Positions 33,710-42,991 of a stretch of DNA of 48,144 nt are shown here, piece by piece. The DNA comes from Acetobacteraceae bacterium. Its GTDB lineage: Bacteria > Pseudomonadota > Alphaproteobacteria > Acetobacterales > Acetobacteraceae. Location: assembly GCA_027487385.1 (NCBI GenBank), contig JAIYDS010000235.1, forward strand, positions 1 through 48,144, given 5' to 3'. Within the stretch, counting starts at the first letter, position 1. Each line of letters starts with the position of its first letter. Made by a program: the position numbers and the translations under genes. The notes under the pieces were generated by a model. The model saw only the letters and a list, made by a program, of their open reading frames with translations. It was not told the origin of the DNA and ran no database searches.

Positions 33710-35800
33710 TCAGCCTCGCCGCAGCACCACGAAATCGTGCAGTGCCGCCATGCCGTCCTCGAAGGCCAGCAGTTCGAACCACTCGCCCCAGCGCCGCTCG
33801 ATCTGGCGGCGCGACTGCAGGATGGAGGGTTCGGGCAGGGGGGATCCCGCGGTCTCTCTGGCCGCCTCGCCCGCCAGGTCGATGAAGCCCTCGGCCTGGA
33901 GGCGCTGGTACAGGGCGCCTGGCGCGTCTGAATAGGCCAGATGGGTCGGCCCCCGAACCGAGAGGAACAGCAGCGCCCCAGGCCGCGTCAGGCGCTGCAG
34001 CTCGGCCAGCCAGAGAGACTGCTGCCGCTCCGTCAGTCGCGTCATCATGGCGACACCGACCACAAGGTCGAAGCTGCCAGCCGCGAAGCGGGTCGGCGGG
34101 GCCGGGGGTGCCATCTCGAACACGCCGCCGGGGAGGTTTGCGCGGCACCAGGCGATGGCCTCCGGGTCGGCATCAAGCCCGGCGACCTGTGCGCTGGTCT
34201 CGCCGACCAGATAGCGCGTCAGCCGGCCCGCGCCGCAGCCCCAGTCGAGCACGCGCGGGAAGCCGGACCACGCCCATCCGCGCTCGGCGAGCCAATTCTC
34301 GATGTTCTTGAACATCATCGCGCCCCCCATGGCGAAGGCGGTGCTGTCGGCGCTGCCGATGCAGCGCTCCAGCAGCGCAGGAGTCGGCATGGGGAAGCGC
34401 TCCAGCCCTGGGTTCATCAGATGCACCGCCTGGCGCCACCGGGTGGGGCTCCACGCCCCGCCCTCGGCGGCGTCAAAGCGCCAGAAGCGTGTCTGCCGGA
34501 GCTGATCGAGCCCCCGGGTCATCCGCGCCCGGACAACCTGCCCGCTTCCCGAGGCGGCGGCGAAGCGCTGGCTCACCAGGGGGTCATGGATCGGGAATTC
34601 CACATCATCCATGGGCATCCCGTTCACGAAGAAGGCCATGCGCGGTGCCGATCGGCCCTCGGTTCCGGCATAGCCGGCCATGTGCAGCCCCGCCTCGTCC
34701 AGCCGGATGGTGTTGGGCAACAGGGGCAGGCTGCGCAGCGCGGTCTGCTGCATCTCCCGCTGGGCGCGCTGGTCGTCGCTGGCCGGTTCGGGCGCCGCGG
34801 GCGGAGGGGCGCTCACCGTCGGCGCCTGGCTGACCAGGCTGCCGAGCTCGGCCAATTGCTGCTGCAGCTGAGCCAGGCTGGCGCGCAGCGCGTCGAGGCT
34901 GACCCCGTTGGCCGGCTCCGCCGCGGGAGGCGCTGCGGCGGTGACAGGCGCCGCGATGCTGGTCGCTGCGGCATCGGCCGACACGTGGCTTTGCATCGCT
35001 GGCGGGGATGCGGCGGGGGGCGCCGCCGGCGGGGCCGGGTTTGCCACCGGCCGCGCCAGGGCGACCGTTTGCCCCCGGCTGGCCACGATGGTGAAGAGCT
35101 GCTGCGGCCCCGCGGCGGTCTGCTGGGTGTGCAGATTCTGGCGGAAATGCCGGAAACCCATCACGCGCAGGAATTCGACGAACAGATCCGGGCTGAATCG
35201 CCACCAGGTGTGCCAGTTCTCGCTCTCGGCGGTCGGCAACAATTGGCAGGCGCGCAGCCCATCCAGGGAAGGATCATGGGTCTCGGTGATGATCAGCGTC
35301 TCGGCGCGGCGGGCGCATTGCTCCAGGATCCGCAGCGGGCTGTGGCAATGCAGCAGCACGCAGGCCAGCACCGCGATGTCGAATTGGCCCAACCCAGCCG
35401 GGATGTCGTAGGCGCTGGCATGGGCGAGGCGCGCCCGCAGCCCCAGCGTGGCATGGGTGAACCAGAAGGAGTTGCGCACCCGCCGCATCACGTCGATCCG
35501 GTCGTGCATGATCGGCGCCAGCATCTCCGCCGGATAGGGAACATAGTCCCAGCCCGCCTCGGGCGGCATTTCGAGGGCCAGGACGGCGGCGCCCCGCTGC
35601 TCCATTTCGGCCGTGAGAAAACCGCTTGCGGGCCCCACCTCGAGCACGGAGCGGCCGCGGAAATCCACCTGGCCGAGATATTCGTCCACCCGCCCGCGCA
35701 GATCCCACTCGCCGCCGACCCTGCCCTGCCCCGGCAGATCCATCACATGGTAGAAGATGCAGTCCTGCAATGCGATTTCGGGCGGGGGTTGGGCATACAT
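33710..35800 (-). CDS. Protein with two SAM-dependent methyltransferase domains
   Basis: A 696-residue cytoplasmic protein. The first methyltransferase (about 30-235) resembles the DUF1698/CmoB-like group: SVLEVGPASGFLTAEMEQRG as motif I, DIAVLACVLLHCHSPLRIL and LIITETHDPS. A Pro/Ala linker (about 245-300) leads to a short Gln/Leu-rich helix (LDALRASLAQLQQQLAELGS), then a probable beta domain (about 360-480). The second methyltransferase (about 505-650) has VLDWGCGAGRLTRYLVG, GLDADPEAIAWC and FDLVVGVAMMTRL. The start at 35800 has GGAG 7 bases upstream; an ATG at 35821 is the alternative. It is divergent from the 1479-residue glycosyltransferase-methyltransferase gene and probably acts on the same glycan, with the second domain possibly working on a different position. 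The product is unknown. Confidence 0.85.
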   Translation of the reverse strand: MYAQPPPEIALQDCIFYHVMDLPGQGRVGGEWDLRGRVDEYLGQVDFRGRSVLEVGPASGFLTAEMEQRGAAVLALEMPPEAGWDYVPYPAEMLAPIMHDRIDVMRRVRNSFWFTHATLGLRARLAHASAYDIPAGLGQFDIAVLACVLLHCHSPLRILEQCARRAETLIITETHDPSLDGLRACQLLPTAESENWHTWWRFSPDLFVEFLRVMGFRHFRQNLHTQQTAAGPQQLFTIVASRGQTVALARPVANPAPPAAPPAASPPAMQSHVSADAAATSIAAPVTAAAPPAAEPANGVSLDALRASLAQLQQQLAELGSLVSQAPTVSAPPPAAPEPASDDQRAQREMQQTALRSLPLLPNTIRLDEAGLHMAGYAGTEGRSAPRMAFFVNGMPMDDVEFPIHDPLVSQRFAAASGSGQVVRARMTRGLDQLRQTRFWRFDAAEGGAWSPTRWRQAVHLMNPGLERFPMPTPALLERCIGSADSTAFAMGGAMMFKNIENWLAERGWAWSGFPRVLDWGCGAGRLTRYLVGETSAQVAGLDADPEAIAWCRANLPGGVFEMAPPAPPTRFAAGSFDLVVGVAMMTRLTERQQSLWLAELQRLTRPGALLFLSVRGPTHLAYSDAPGALYQRLQAEGFIDLAGEAARETAGSPLPEPSILQSRRQIERRWGEWFELLAFEDGMAALHDFVVLRRG

Positions 35801-35831
35801 GCAAGGGCTCCACCAAAACATGCCGAGCCTC

Positions 35832-35851
35832 GCATGTCCCCGCGGGGATGC
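35832..35851. promoter_or_regulatory. Dyad CCCCGCGGGG in the divergent promoter region
   Basis: CCCCGCGGGG (35838-35847) is flanked by GCAT on the left and ATGC on the right (offset by two bases). It is placed about 30 bases from one start and 130 from the other, in the only 181 bases separating the two divergent genes. It could be a shared operator, although GC-rich palindromes are frequent here. Confidence 0.25.
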
Positions 35852-35981
35852 CCAGCGAGAGAGCGCCCGCCGGTCAGGCCCATCGACAGGCGCAGGCCGG
35901 ATGCACCATCCTGTTACACCGTGAGGGGAAAGCCGGCGGAGCCTGGCCGCCCTCGGAGGCGAAGCGGTTCAGGAGCTGCGG

Positions 35982-38900
35982 ATGGGGGAAATCTTTGGCC
36001 GGGCGCTGCCCACGAAGGCGCTGCCCTGGACGGGCGAGCGCCTGACATCGGCCGCCAATCTCCAGGTTCAGCTCGAGCATCTGCATCGCTACTTCCTGGC
36101 GCGGGAGGTGGCCCGCGGGCTCGATGTGCTCGATGTCGCGGCGGGTGAGGGCTATGGGAGCGCCTTCCTGGCGCAGACCGCGCGCTCGGTCGTCGGCCTG
36201 GATTGCGACGGGGCAAGCGTGGCCCACGCCAGCGCAGCCTATGTCGCCGCCAATCTGCGCTTCGTCGCCGGGGATGCCCGGCGCCTGCCGCTGCCGGATG
36301 CGGCGTTCGACCTCATCGTTTCCTTTGAGACGCTGGAGCATTTCGCCGAGCACGACGACTTCCTGGCCGAGCTTCGCCGCGTGCTGCGGCCCGGCGGCCG
36401 CCTGCTCTTGAGCACGCCCGACCGCGACACCTACTCGCCGGCGGAGGCTCCGGCCAATCCTCACCATGTGCGGGAACTCTCGCGGGTGGAACTGGACCGG
36501 CTGCTGCGCCGCCACTTCGCCCATGTCGCGCTGCTGGGGCAAAGGACCATGCTCGGCTCGGCCATCTTCGCCGAGGAGCCCGCCCCGGCCGCCGGGTTGG
36601 TGACCTTCGAGCAGCGCGGCCCGGAGCGGTTCGAGGCCTCAGCCGGGCTGCCGCGCGCGCTCTATCTGCTGGCCCTGGCCTCGGATCAGGCGCTGGGCGC
36701 GCTGCCGGGCAGCCTCTATGTCCACACGGGTCAGGTCGAGGCGGCGGTCGCGGCGGAGGCGGAGCGGCTGGGCGCGGCGCAGCAGGCGGTCCAGCAGGCG
36801 GAACGGGCCTTGCTGGAACAGGATCTCCAGGCCCTGCGGGTCGGAATGACGGCGCTGCGGAACAGCCTCCAGGAGATCGGCGCCGGTCGCGCCCGGGCCG
36901 AGGCGGATTTGGTGGAGGCACGGGACAGCCTTGCCCAGGCCGAGGCCGCGCTGGCCGCCCGATCGGCGCTGCTGGAGCAGGCGGAGGCGGCACAGCTTGG
37001 CACCGAGGTGCGGCTCGCGCAGGCGGAGGTCGGCCGCCTCGCCACCCAGTTGCGCCTCTCACAGACCGAGTCCGCCCGCCAGCTCAGCGAGGCCCAGCTG
37101 GAGGGGCTGCGGCGCGAATTGCGCGAAACCCGGGCGCGACTGGCCGAGGCTGAGGCCTATGGCGCCCATGCCCATGCCGAATTCACCAAGGGGGTGGCGG
37201 GCCTGGCGGAAGCCGCGGCCTATGCCCGACGGCTGGAGCGGGAGTTGCTGGTCGAGCGTTCGCGGGCGGAACAGGCCGGTCCGCGGCTGGAGGCGATCCT
37301 GGCCTCGCGCAGCTGGCAGGCGCTGCAGCCGCTGCGTTGGCTGGCCGGGACATCGGCCCCGCTGCGGCGCGTGCTGGGCACGGTGAGTGGGATGCTGCCT
37401 TGGGTGCGCGCCGATGTGGCCCTGCCGGCATGGGCGGAACCGCCGCCGCTCGCCGCCGAGAGCGACGCCCCACCCGACAGCAAGGCCGCGCTGAACCGCG
37501 AGCTGGAGGCCGAACTGCAGCATTTCCTGGCGATGGGCGAGCGGCTGACCTTTCCCGAGGTCACGGCGCCGGCGGTTTCCGTTCTCGTGGTGCTCTACAA
37601 TCAGGCCCACCTGACCCTGCAATGCTTGCGCCAGCTGCGGGCCCAGCAGGGCGCGCCGCTGGAGGTCGTGCTGGTGGACAACGCCTCCTCCGACGCGACG
37701 TCGCGGTTGCTGGCGCAGCTCTCGGGCGTGCGGATCCTGCGCAACGTCACCAACCAGGGCTTCCTGCCCGCCACCAACCAGGCGGCAGCCCTGGCGCGCG
37801 GACGGCATCTGCTGCTGCTGAACAGCGATGCCTTCCTCCGCCCCGGTGCGCTGGCGGCCGCGCTCGCGACGCTGGAGGGCGAGCCGCGGGCCGGTGCGGT
37901 GGGGGCGCGGCTGATCCTGCCCTCGGGGCAGTTGCAGGAGGCCGGGAGCATCATCTGGTCCGATGGCAGCGTACTGGGTTATGGCCGCGGCCTCTCGCCC
38001 GAGGCCGGCGCCGCAATGTTCCGGCGCGACGTGGATTATTGCTCGGGCGCCTTCCTGCTGACGCCGCGGTCGGTCTGGGAGAGCCTGGGCGGCTTCGATG
38101 CCGCCTTCAGCCCTGCCTATTACGAGGATGCCGACTACTGCATGCGCCTGCGGGCCGCCGGGCTCCGGGTGATCTACGAGCCTGCGGCGGCCGTGGACCA
38201 TTATGAGTTCGGCAGCGAAGCGCGGCAGGGCGCGGCGACGGAGGCGATGCGGCGCCACGCCCAGCTGTTCCGCGAACGTCACGCGGAGGCGCTGCGGCGG
38301 GATCACCTGCCGCCCGCGACGGCAAACCAGCTGCGTGCGCGGGAACCGGCGGCCTGCCGGGACCGCAAGCTGCTCATCATCGACGACCTGCTGCCCCTGC
38401 AGGTGAACGGGTCCGGCCTGCCGCGCGCCCGCGCCATCGTGGCCGGCGCGGTGGCGGCGGGCTGGTCCGTCACGCATTACCCCCTGCACGAGCTGGAGGT
38501 GGACTGGGATCGCCTGCGGCGGGAGTTGCCGCCGGGGGTGGAGGTCATCAATCGGCACGGCATGCCCGCGCTCGGCCGCTTTCTCGACGAGCGCGCGGGG
38601 CATTACCACACGGTGCTGGTCAGCCGGCCGCACAACATGGCGGTGCTCTGGAACGCGCTGGGCGGCCGCACCGACCCGCTGGGCGAGGCCCGGGTGATCT
38701 ACGATGCCGAGGCGATCTACGCGGCGAGGGAGGCCGCGGAGGCTGCCACGGCGGGGCAGCCCCTGGCGCCGGCCGAGGCCGAACGCCGCATCGCCGAGGA
38801 AATCCGCCGCTGCACCTCGGGCGCGAATGCCGTCACCTGCGTGACGGCGATGGAGTATGACCTGTTTCGCCGTCATTTGCCGCCGGACCGGCCGCTTTAT

Positions 38901-40421
38901 CGCCTCTCGCATTCGGTGCCGGCGGCCGTCGCTTCGCCGGGGCATGCGCCGCGCCGCGGCTTCCTCTTCGTCGGCCGGTTGCTGGAGCGCGATTCGCCGA
39001 ACTGGACGGGGCTGAGCTGGTTCCTCCGCGAATGCTGGCCGCTGGTGCGCCGCGCCCTGCCGGATGCCGAACTCACGGTGGTGGGCCGGCTGCATGCGGA
39101 TCACGCGGCACTGGCCGGGCCGGGGGTGCGCCTCCTGGGGCCGGTGGAGGCGTTGCAGCCGCTCTACGACGCCGCGCGCGTCTTCCTGGCGCCGGTGCGC
39201 TTTGCCGCGGGCGTGCCGATCAAGATCGTGGAGGCCACGGCCGCCGGCCTGCCCACGGCCTGCACGCTGTTGATGGCCCAGCAACTGGGCTGGCCGGCCG
39301 GGGAAGCGCTGGCCGCCGCCGATGATCCCGCCGGGCTGGCTGACGCCGCCGTGGCCTTGCATGAGGATGCGGCCGCCTGGACGGCGATGCTGGCCGAGGC
39401 CCAGGCGCGGCTGCGGCGCGACTTCGACCCCGCCGCCTTCCAGGATACCCTGGAAGCCGCGCTGGAGGGACGCCTGACCGCGCTGGATGCGGCGGCGCAA
39501 TCCCATCGCCTGGCCCGGGTGGACGCGCTCTGGGGCAAGGCGCCGCCGAGCGACGAGGCCGCGCAATGGGCGACCTACCCGACCTCCCACCCCGTGGTGC
39601 TGGCCGAGATGAATCGCCGCGCCACCGGACGGCCGGACCGGGACGGCTTCGGTGCCCTCAGGGATCTTCTGGAGCGGGAGGGGCATCGCTTGCCGCTGCC
39701 CCGCACCGCCTCCCTGTGCTGCGGGACCGGATGGCTCGAGCGCGGATTGGTGGCGCAAGGCCTGCTCGGCCATTGCATCGGCTATGATCTGGCGCGCGGC
39801 GCCGTGGATCTGGCGCGCGCTGCCGCCGAGGCGGAGGGTCTGGGCGCCGTTCTGGAGTACCGCCATTGCGACCTGGAGACGACCGGCCTGGGCGAGGCGG
39901 GGCTCGACCTCGTCCTGGGCTATCAGGGCGTGCACCACATCTCCCGGCTCGAATTCGTGTTCGACAACGTGCATGCCGCGCTGCGGCCGGGCGGGCTGTT
40001 TCACCTGCAGGAATTCGTCGGGCCCGATCGGTTTCAATGGACCGAGCGGCAGCTGGAGGAAATGTCCGCCTGGTTGCGGGACCTGCCGGAGCGCTACCGC
40101 ATCACCCTGGAGGGCCAGGTGAAGCTGGCGGCCGGCCGTGCGAGCCTGGAGGAGATGCTCGCGAGCGACCCCACCGAGGCGGCGCGTTCCTCGATGATCG
40201 AGCCCTTGCTGGCTGAGCGCTTTGAGATCATCGAGCGGCGCCCCTTGGGGGGCACGCTGGCGATGATGGCGCTGGCCGGCATCGCCCATAACTTCGACCC
40301 CAAGGTGGCGGAGGATGTGGCGCATATCGACCGCCTGATGGCGCGGGAGGCCGAGTTGATGGCGAGTGGCGCGCTTGGCAGCGATTTCCTGATGGTCACC
40401 GCCCGCCGCCAGGCCGCCTAG
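35982..40421 (+). CDS. Fusion: methyltransferase - coiled coil - GT2 - GT4 - methyltransferase
   Basis: A 1479-residue cytoplasmic protein with five parts. Residues about 15-220: methyltransferase with LDVLDVAAGEGYGSAFLAQ and FDLIVSFETLEH. About 245-430: long coiled coil rich in Ala, Glu, Leu and Gln, then ASRSWQALQPLRWL, a stretch typical before GT modules. About 530-770: GT2 with VSVLVVLYNQAH, LVDNASSDATS, LLNSDAF (the DxD position reads NSD) and YYEDADYCMRL. About 790-1150: GT4/GT-B with LFVGRLLERDSPNW and APVRFAAGVPIKIVEATAAG. About 1235-1479: methyltransferase with SLCCGTGWLERGL and LGYQGVHHIS. AGGAG lies 6 bases before the ATG. It probably adds at least two sugars and methylates a surface glycan; the coiled coil recalls the ruler of WbdD-type O-antigen terminators. 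Substrate and order of action are inferred. Confidence 0.88.
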   Translation: MGEIFGRALPTKALPWTGERLTSAANLQVQLEHLHRYFLAREVARGLDVLDVAAGEGYGSAFLAQTARSVVGLDCDGASVAHASAAYVAANLRFVAGDARRLPLPDAAFDLIVSFETLEHFAEHDDFLAELRRVLRPGGRLLLSTPDRDTYSPAEAPANPHHVRELSRVELDRLLRRHFAHVALLGQRTMLGSAIFAEEPAPAAGLVTFEQRGPERFEASAGLPRALYLLALASDQALGALPGSLYVHTGQVEAAVAAEAERLGAAQQAVQQAERALLEQDLQALRVGMTALRNSLQEIGAGRARAEADLVEARDSLAQAEAALAARSALLEQAEAAQLGTEVRLAQAEVGRLATQLRLSQTESARQLSEAQLEGLRRELRETRARLAEAEAYGAHAHAEFTKGVAGLAEAAAYARRLERELLVERSRAEQAGPRLEAILASRSWQALQPLRWLAGTSAPLRRVLGTVSGMLPWVRADVALPAWAEPPPLAAESDAPPDSKAALNRELEAELQHFLAMGERLTFPEVTAPAVSVLVVLYNQAHLTLQCLRQLRAQQGAPLEVVLVDNASSDATSRLLAQLSGVRILRNVTNQGFLPATNQAAALARGRHLLLLNSDAFLRPGALAAALATLEGEPRAGAVGARLILPSGQLQEAGSIIWSDGSVLGYGRGLSPEAGAAMFRRDVDYCSGAFLLTPRSVWESLGGFDAAFSPAYYEDADYCMRLRAAGLRVIYEPAAAVDHYEFGSEARQGAATEAMRRHAQLFRERHAEALRRDHLPPATANQLRAREPAACRDRKLLIIDDLLPLQVNGSGLPRARAIVAGAVAAGWSVTHYPLHELEVDWDRLRRELPPGVEVINRHGMPALGRFLDERAGHYHTVLVSRPHNMAVLWNALGGRTDPLGEARVIYDAEAIYAAREAAEAATAGQPLAPAEAERRIAEEIRRCTSGANAVTCVTAMEYDLFRRHLPPDRPLYRLSHSVPAAVASPGHAPRRGFLFVGRLLERDSPNWTGLSWFLRECWPLVRRALPDAELTVVGRLHADHAALAGPGVRLLGPVEALQPLYDAARVFLAPVRFAAGVPIKIVEATAAGLPTACTLLMAQQLGWPAGEALAAADDPAGLADAAVALHEDAAAWTAMLAEAQARLRRDFDPAAFQDTLEAALEGRLTALDAAAQSHRLARVDALWGKAPPSDEAAQWATYPTSHPVVLAEMNRRATGRPDRDGFGALRDLLEREGHRLPLPRTASLCCGTGWLERGLVAQGLLGHCIGYDLARGAVDLARAAAEAEGLGAVLEYRHCDLETTGLGEAGLDLVLGYQGVHHISRLEFVFDNVHAALRPGGLFHLQEFVGPDRFQWTERQLEEMSAWLRDLPERYRITLEGQVKLAAGRASLEEMLASDPTEAARSSMIEPLLAERFEIIERRPLGGTLAMMALAGIAHNFDPKVAEDVAHIDRLMAREAELMASGALGSDFLMVTARRQAA

Positions 40422-40475
40422 CATGTGCGCGACGCCCGGGCCCGCTTGGGGCACGGGAAGGCCGCGGCGCCGCGC

Positions 40476-41828
40476 GTGAGCTTCGCCTCGATCAGCTTCC
40501 TGCTGTGCTTCCTGCCGCTGGTGCTGCTGGCGCAGGCGCTGCTGCCCTGGCGCAACGCGACCCTGCTGCTGGCGAGCTTGATCTTCTATGCCTGGGGCGA
40601 TCCGGCGCATCTGCCCGTGCTGCTCTATTCCATCCTGCTCAACTGGGCGTTGGGGCTGTGGATGGAGCGCCGGCCGGGCTGCCACCGCCTGCTGTGGCTG
40701 GGCATCCTGCTGAACCTGCTGCCGCTGCTCTGGTTCAAGATGGAGGGCGCGCTTGGGCCGCCGCCACCGCAGATCCCGCTCGGCCTCTCCTTCTTCACCT
40801 TCCAGGCCATCTCCTATCTGGTGGACATCCATCGTGGCCTGGTGCGGCCGGAGCGGCGGCTGCGCGTCTTCGCGCTCTACAAGGCGCTGTTTCCGCTGCT
40901 GATCGCGGGCCCGATCCTGCGCTACCGCGAGATCGCCGGGCGGCTGGAGCGCCGGCGGGCCAGCCTGCTGCGCTGGCGCCTGGGGATGACGCTCTTCATC
41001 CTCGGGCTGGGGCAGAAGGTGCTGCTGGCCGATACGCTGGCGGTGCCCGCCGACCGGATCTTCGCCTTGCCCGCCGCCGAACTCGGGCAGGCCACCGCCT
41101 GGCTCGGGGTGCTCTGCTTCCATCTGCAGCTGTTCTTCGACTTCGCCGGCTATTCGACCATGGCGATCGGCCTCGGGCACATGCTGGGGCTGCGCTTTCC
41201 CGCCAATTTCGACCGCCCCTACCTGGCCCAGTCGCTGACCGAGTTCTGGCGGCGTTGGCACATGACGCTCTCGGCCTGGTTTCGCGACTACGTCTATATC
41301 CCCCTGGGTGGGAACCGCGGCGGGGCCTGGCGCACCGGCCGCAATCTGCTGCTGGTCTATCTGCTCTGCGGGCTGTGGCATGGCGCGGCGGCCACCTTCG
41401 TGCTGTGGGGGCTGTTCCACGGGGCCTTGATGCTGGCCGAGCGGCTCGGCTTCGGGGCGGTGCTGGACCGCGCCTGGCGCCCGCTGCGCCACCTTTACCT
41501 GCAACTGGCCTTGCTGCTGGGCTGGGCGTTGTTCCGCGGTGATTCGCTCGAAGCCGCCTGGACGCTGTGGCGTGCCATGGCCGGGCTGAACCCCGCCGCG
41601 CTGGAGCCCGTTCCGGTCGGCGTCTTCCTGACCGGCCCGGTGGTTGCGGCCTTGCTGCTGGGCGGGTTGCTGGCATGCCTGCGCCTGCCCCGCGGGCCCG
41701 GCTGGGTGCCGGGCCGCCGCCCCGGGGGCGCCTGGCGCGACGCTGCCGCCCTGCTGCTGCTCTTCCTGGTCGCCCTGGCGGCGATCACGGGCGGGACGCA
41801 TCAGCCCTTCATCTACGGCCGCTTCTGA
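40476..41828 (+). CDS. MBOAT-family O-acyltransferase (AlgI-like)
   Basis: A polytopic membrane protein of about 450 residues with ten or more spans, resembling AlgI, which moves acyl groups across the membrane for polysaccharide O-acetylation. Typical blocks are LLLASLIFYAWGDPA, LGLSFFTFQAISYLVDIHRG, LFFDFAGYSTMAIGLGHMLG, LTEFWRRWHMTLSAWFRDYVYIPLGG and the active-site histidine in LCGLWHGAAATFVLWG. GTG at 40476 gives MSFASISFLLCFLPLV, the usual AlgI-like N terminus; a GTG at 40425, four bases after the preceding stop, would add 17 unrelated residues but has better coupling. The stop overlaps the next ATG (TGATG), pairing it with the AlgJ-like gene. Confidence 0.9.
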   Translation: MSFASISFLLCFLPLVLLAQALLPWRNATLLLASLIFYAWGDPAHLPVLLYSILLNWALGLWMERRPGCHRLLWLGILLNLLPLLWFKMEGALGPPPPQIPLGLSFFTFQAISYLVDIHRGLVRPERRLRVFALYKALFPLLIAGPILRYREIAGRLERRRASLLRWRLGMTLFILGLGQKVLLADTLAVPADRIFALPAAELGQATAWLGVLCFHLQLFFDFAGYSTMAIGLGHMLGLRFPANFDRPYLAQSLTEFWRRWHMTLSAWFRDYVYIPLGGNRGGAWRTGRNLLLVYLLCGLWHGAAATFVLWGLFHGALMLAERLGFGAVLDRAWRPLRHLYLQLALLLGWALFRGDSLEAAWTLWRAMAGLNPAALEPVPVGVFLTGPVVAALLLGGLLACLRLPRGPGWVPGRRPGGAWRDAAALLLLFLVALAAITGGTHQPFIYGRF

Positions 41829-42985
41829 TGCCGCCGCGCCCGCCGCTGCGCCGCTCGCTGCAGGCAGGCTTCCTCGGCCTGCTGGTCCTGGTGCCGCTGC
41901 TGGCGTGGGGGCTCGCCTGGCGCGGCGTGGAGGAGCCGGGCAGGGCACCTTTGCCGGCCCTGCCGCGAGACCTCGCGCAGCTGCGGGCCTGGCCCCGTGC
42001 GGCCGAAGCCGCGCTGAATGATCGCTTCGGCCTGCGCACCCCGCTGCTTCACCTGCGCGACCAGGCGCTGTTCGGCCTGTTTGGCGCCTTTGCCTCGCCC
42101 TTGATCCGGTCCGGGCCGGATGGGCGCCTGTTCCTCGCGGGGGGTGAGACGGCCGCCCTGATCCGCTTCACCTGCGGCCGCGGCCTGTCGCCCGGCACCC
42201 TGCCGGAGCTGGCCGCGGGGGTCGGGGCGCTCCTGCGCGATCTTGAGGCGCGCGCGCCGCGGGCTGGGCTGCTGCTGGTGCCCGGCGCCCCCGTGCTCTA
42301 CCCGGCCGAGTTGCCGCGGGCCTTGCGCCGGGATTGCGCCGCGGGAGAAGCCTTTGGGCATCAGCTCCTGGCCCGCGTGTCGCCCGAATGGCGCGGGCGC
42401 ATCCTCTTTCCTCAGGCCGCGCTCGCGGCGCCGGATCTCGTGGGCCCCGCCATTCCTCATCGCTTCCTGCATTGGGACGGTGTGGGCGCCGGGCGGGCCG
42501 TCACCGCCTGGGCCGAGGAAGCGCTCGGCCTGCCTCCGCGGCGGGAGATGCCGGTGGCCTGGCATTGGCGACCCTCCGACCTGACCATGCTGTTTCCCGG
42601 GCTTCGGCTCGGCTCCCTGGTGCTCGAGCCTCGGCCGGAGATGCCGGGCATGGAGGCCTGTCTCGGCCATCCCTGCTTCCCCGAGATCGCCGAGATCGCG
42701 CGCGTGCTCGTGGATGTGCGGCGGTATCGTGCGACCGCGCCGGAGGCGGGCCGGTTGCTCGTGCTGTCCGATTCCTTCGGCGCGGCGGCTGCGCCCTGGC
42801 TCGCGCGGCATTACGGAGAGGTCTGGCAGTTCACGCTGAACCATCTCGACCAGCTCACGCCCGGACAGCGCCGGCGCCTCGCCCAGGCGCTGCTGGAGGA
42901 GTACCGGCCGGATCAGGTCCTGGTGCTGATGCTGGATGCCTCGCTCGTCCTCACCCTGCCACGGCTGCAACGGCTGCTGGAGTGA
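41828..42985 (+). CDS. AlgJ/AlgX-like (SGNH-type) polysaccharide O-acetyltransferase partner
   Basis: A 385-residue protein with one N-terminal membrane span (about 12-30) and a periplasmic domain. It shows the family pattern loosely: NDRFGLRTPLLHLRDQAL, DGRLFLAGG, a His-Trp motif in HRFLHWDGVGAG matching the Asp-His region, and the nucleophile motif LVLSDSFGAAAAPWLARHY. These are features of AlgJ/AlgX/DltD-like enzymes that accept the acyl group from an MBOAT partner and put it on a glycan. The TGATG overlap with the MBOAT gene supports a functional pair. The Asp before the His of the usual D-x-H is not evident, so activity is less certain than the family. Confidence 0.8.
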   Translation: MPPRPPLRRSLQAGFLGLLVLVPLLAWGLAWRGVEEPGRAPLPALPRDLAQLRAWPRAAEAALNDRFGLRTPLLHLRDQALFGLFGAFASPLIRSGPDGRLFLAGGETAALIRFTCGRGLSPGTLPELAAGVGALLRDLEARAPRAGLLLVPGAPVLYPAELPRALRRDCAAGEAFGHQLLARVSPEWRGRILFPQAALAAPDLVGPAIPHRFLHWDGVGAGRAVTAWAEEALGLPPRREMPVAWHWRPSDLTMLFPGLRLGSLVLEPRPEMPGMEACLGHPCFPEIAEIARVLVDVRRYRATAPEAGRLLVLSDSFGAAAAPWLARHYGEVWQFTLNHLDQLTPGQRRRLAQALLEEYRPDQVLVLMLDASLVLTLPRLQRLLE

Positions 42986-42991
42986 GGTGCC

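Noticed and set aside
33162-33885. Several open frames on both strands in the intergenic region, including one with the peptide PHWDATHWDARDW
   Set aside because: They overlap one another, lack ribosome binding sites and known motifs, and the repeated residues come from the 15-base tandem repeat.
37059-41948. 1629-codon open frame on the minus strand
   Set aside because: It spans the antisense of two well-supported genes; the composition (Gln, Arg, Pro, Ala) is that of a GC-rich shadow frame.
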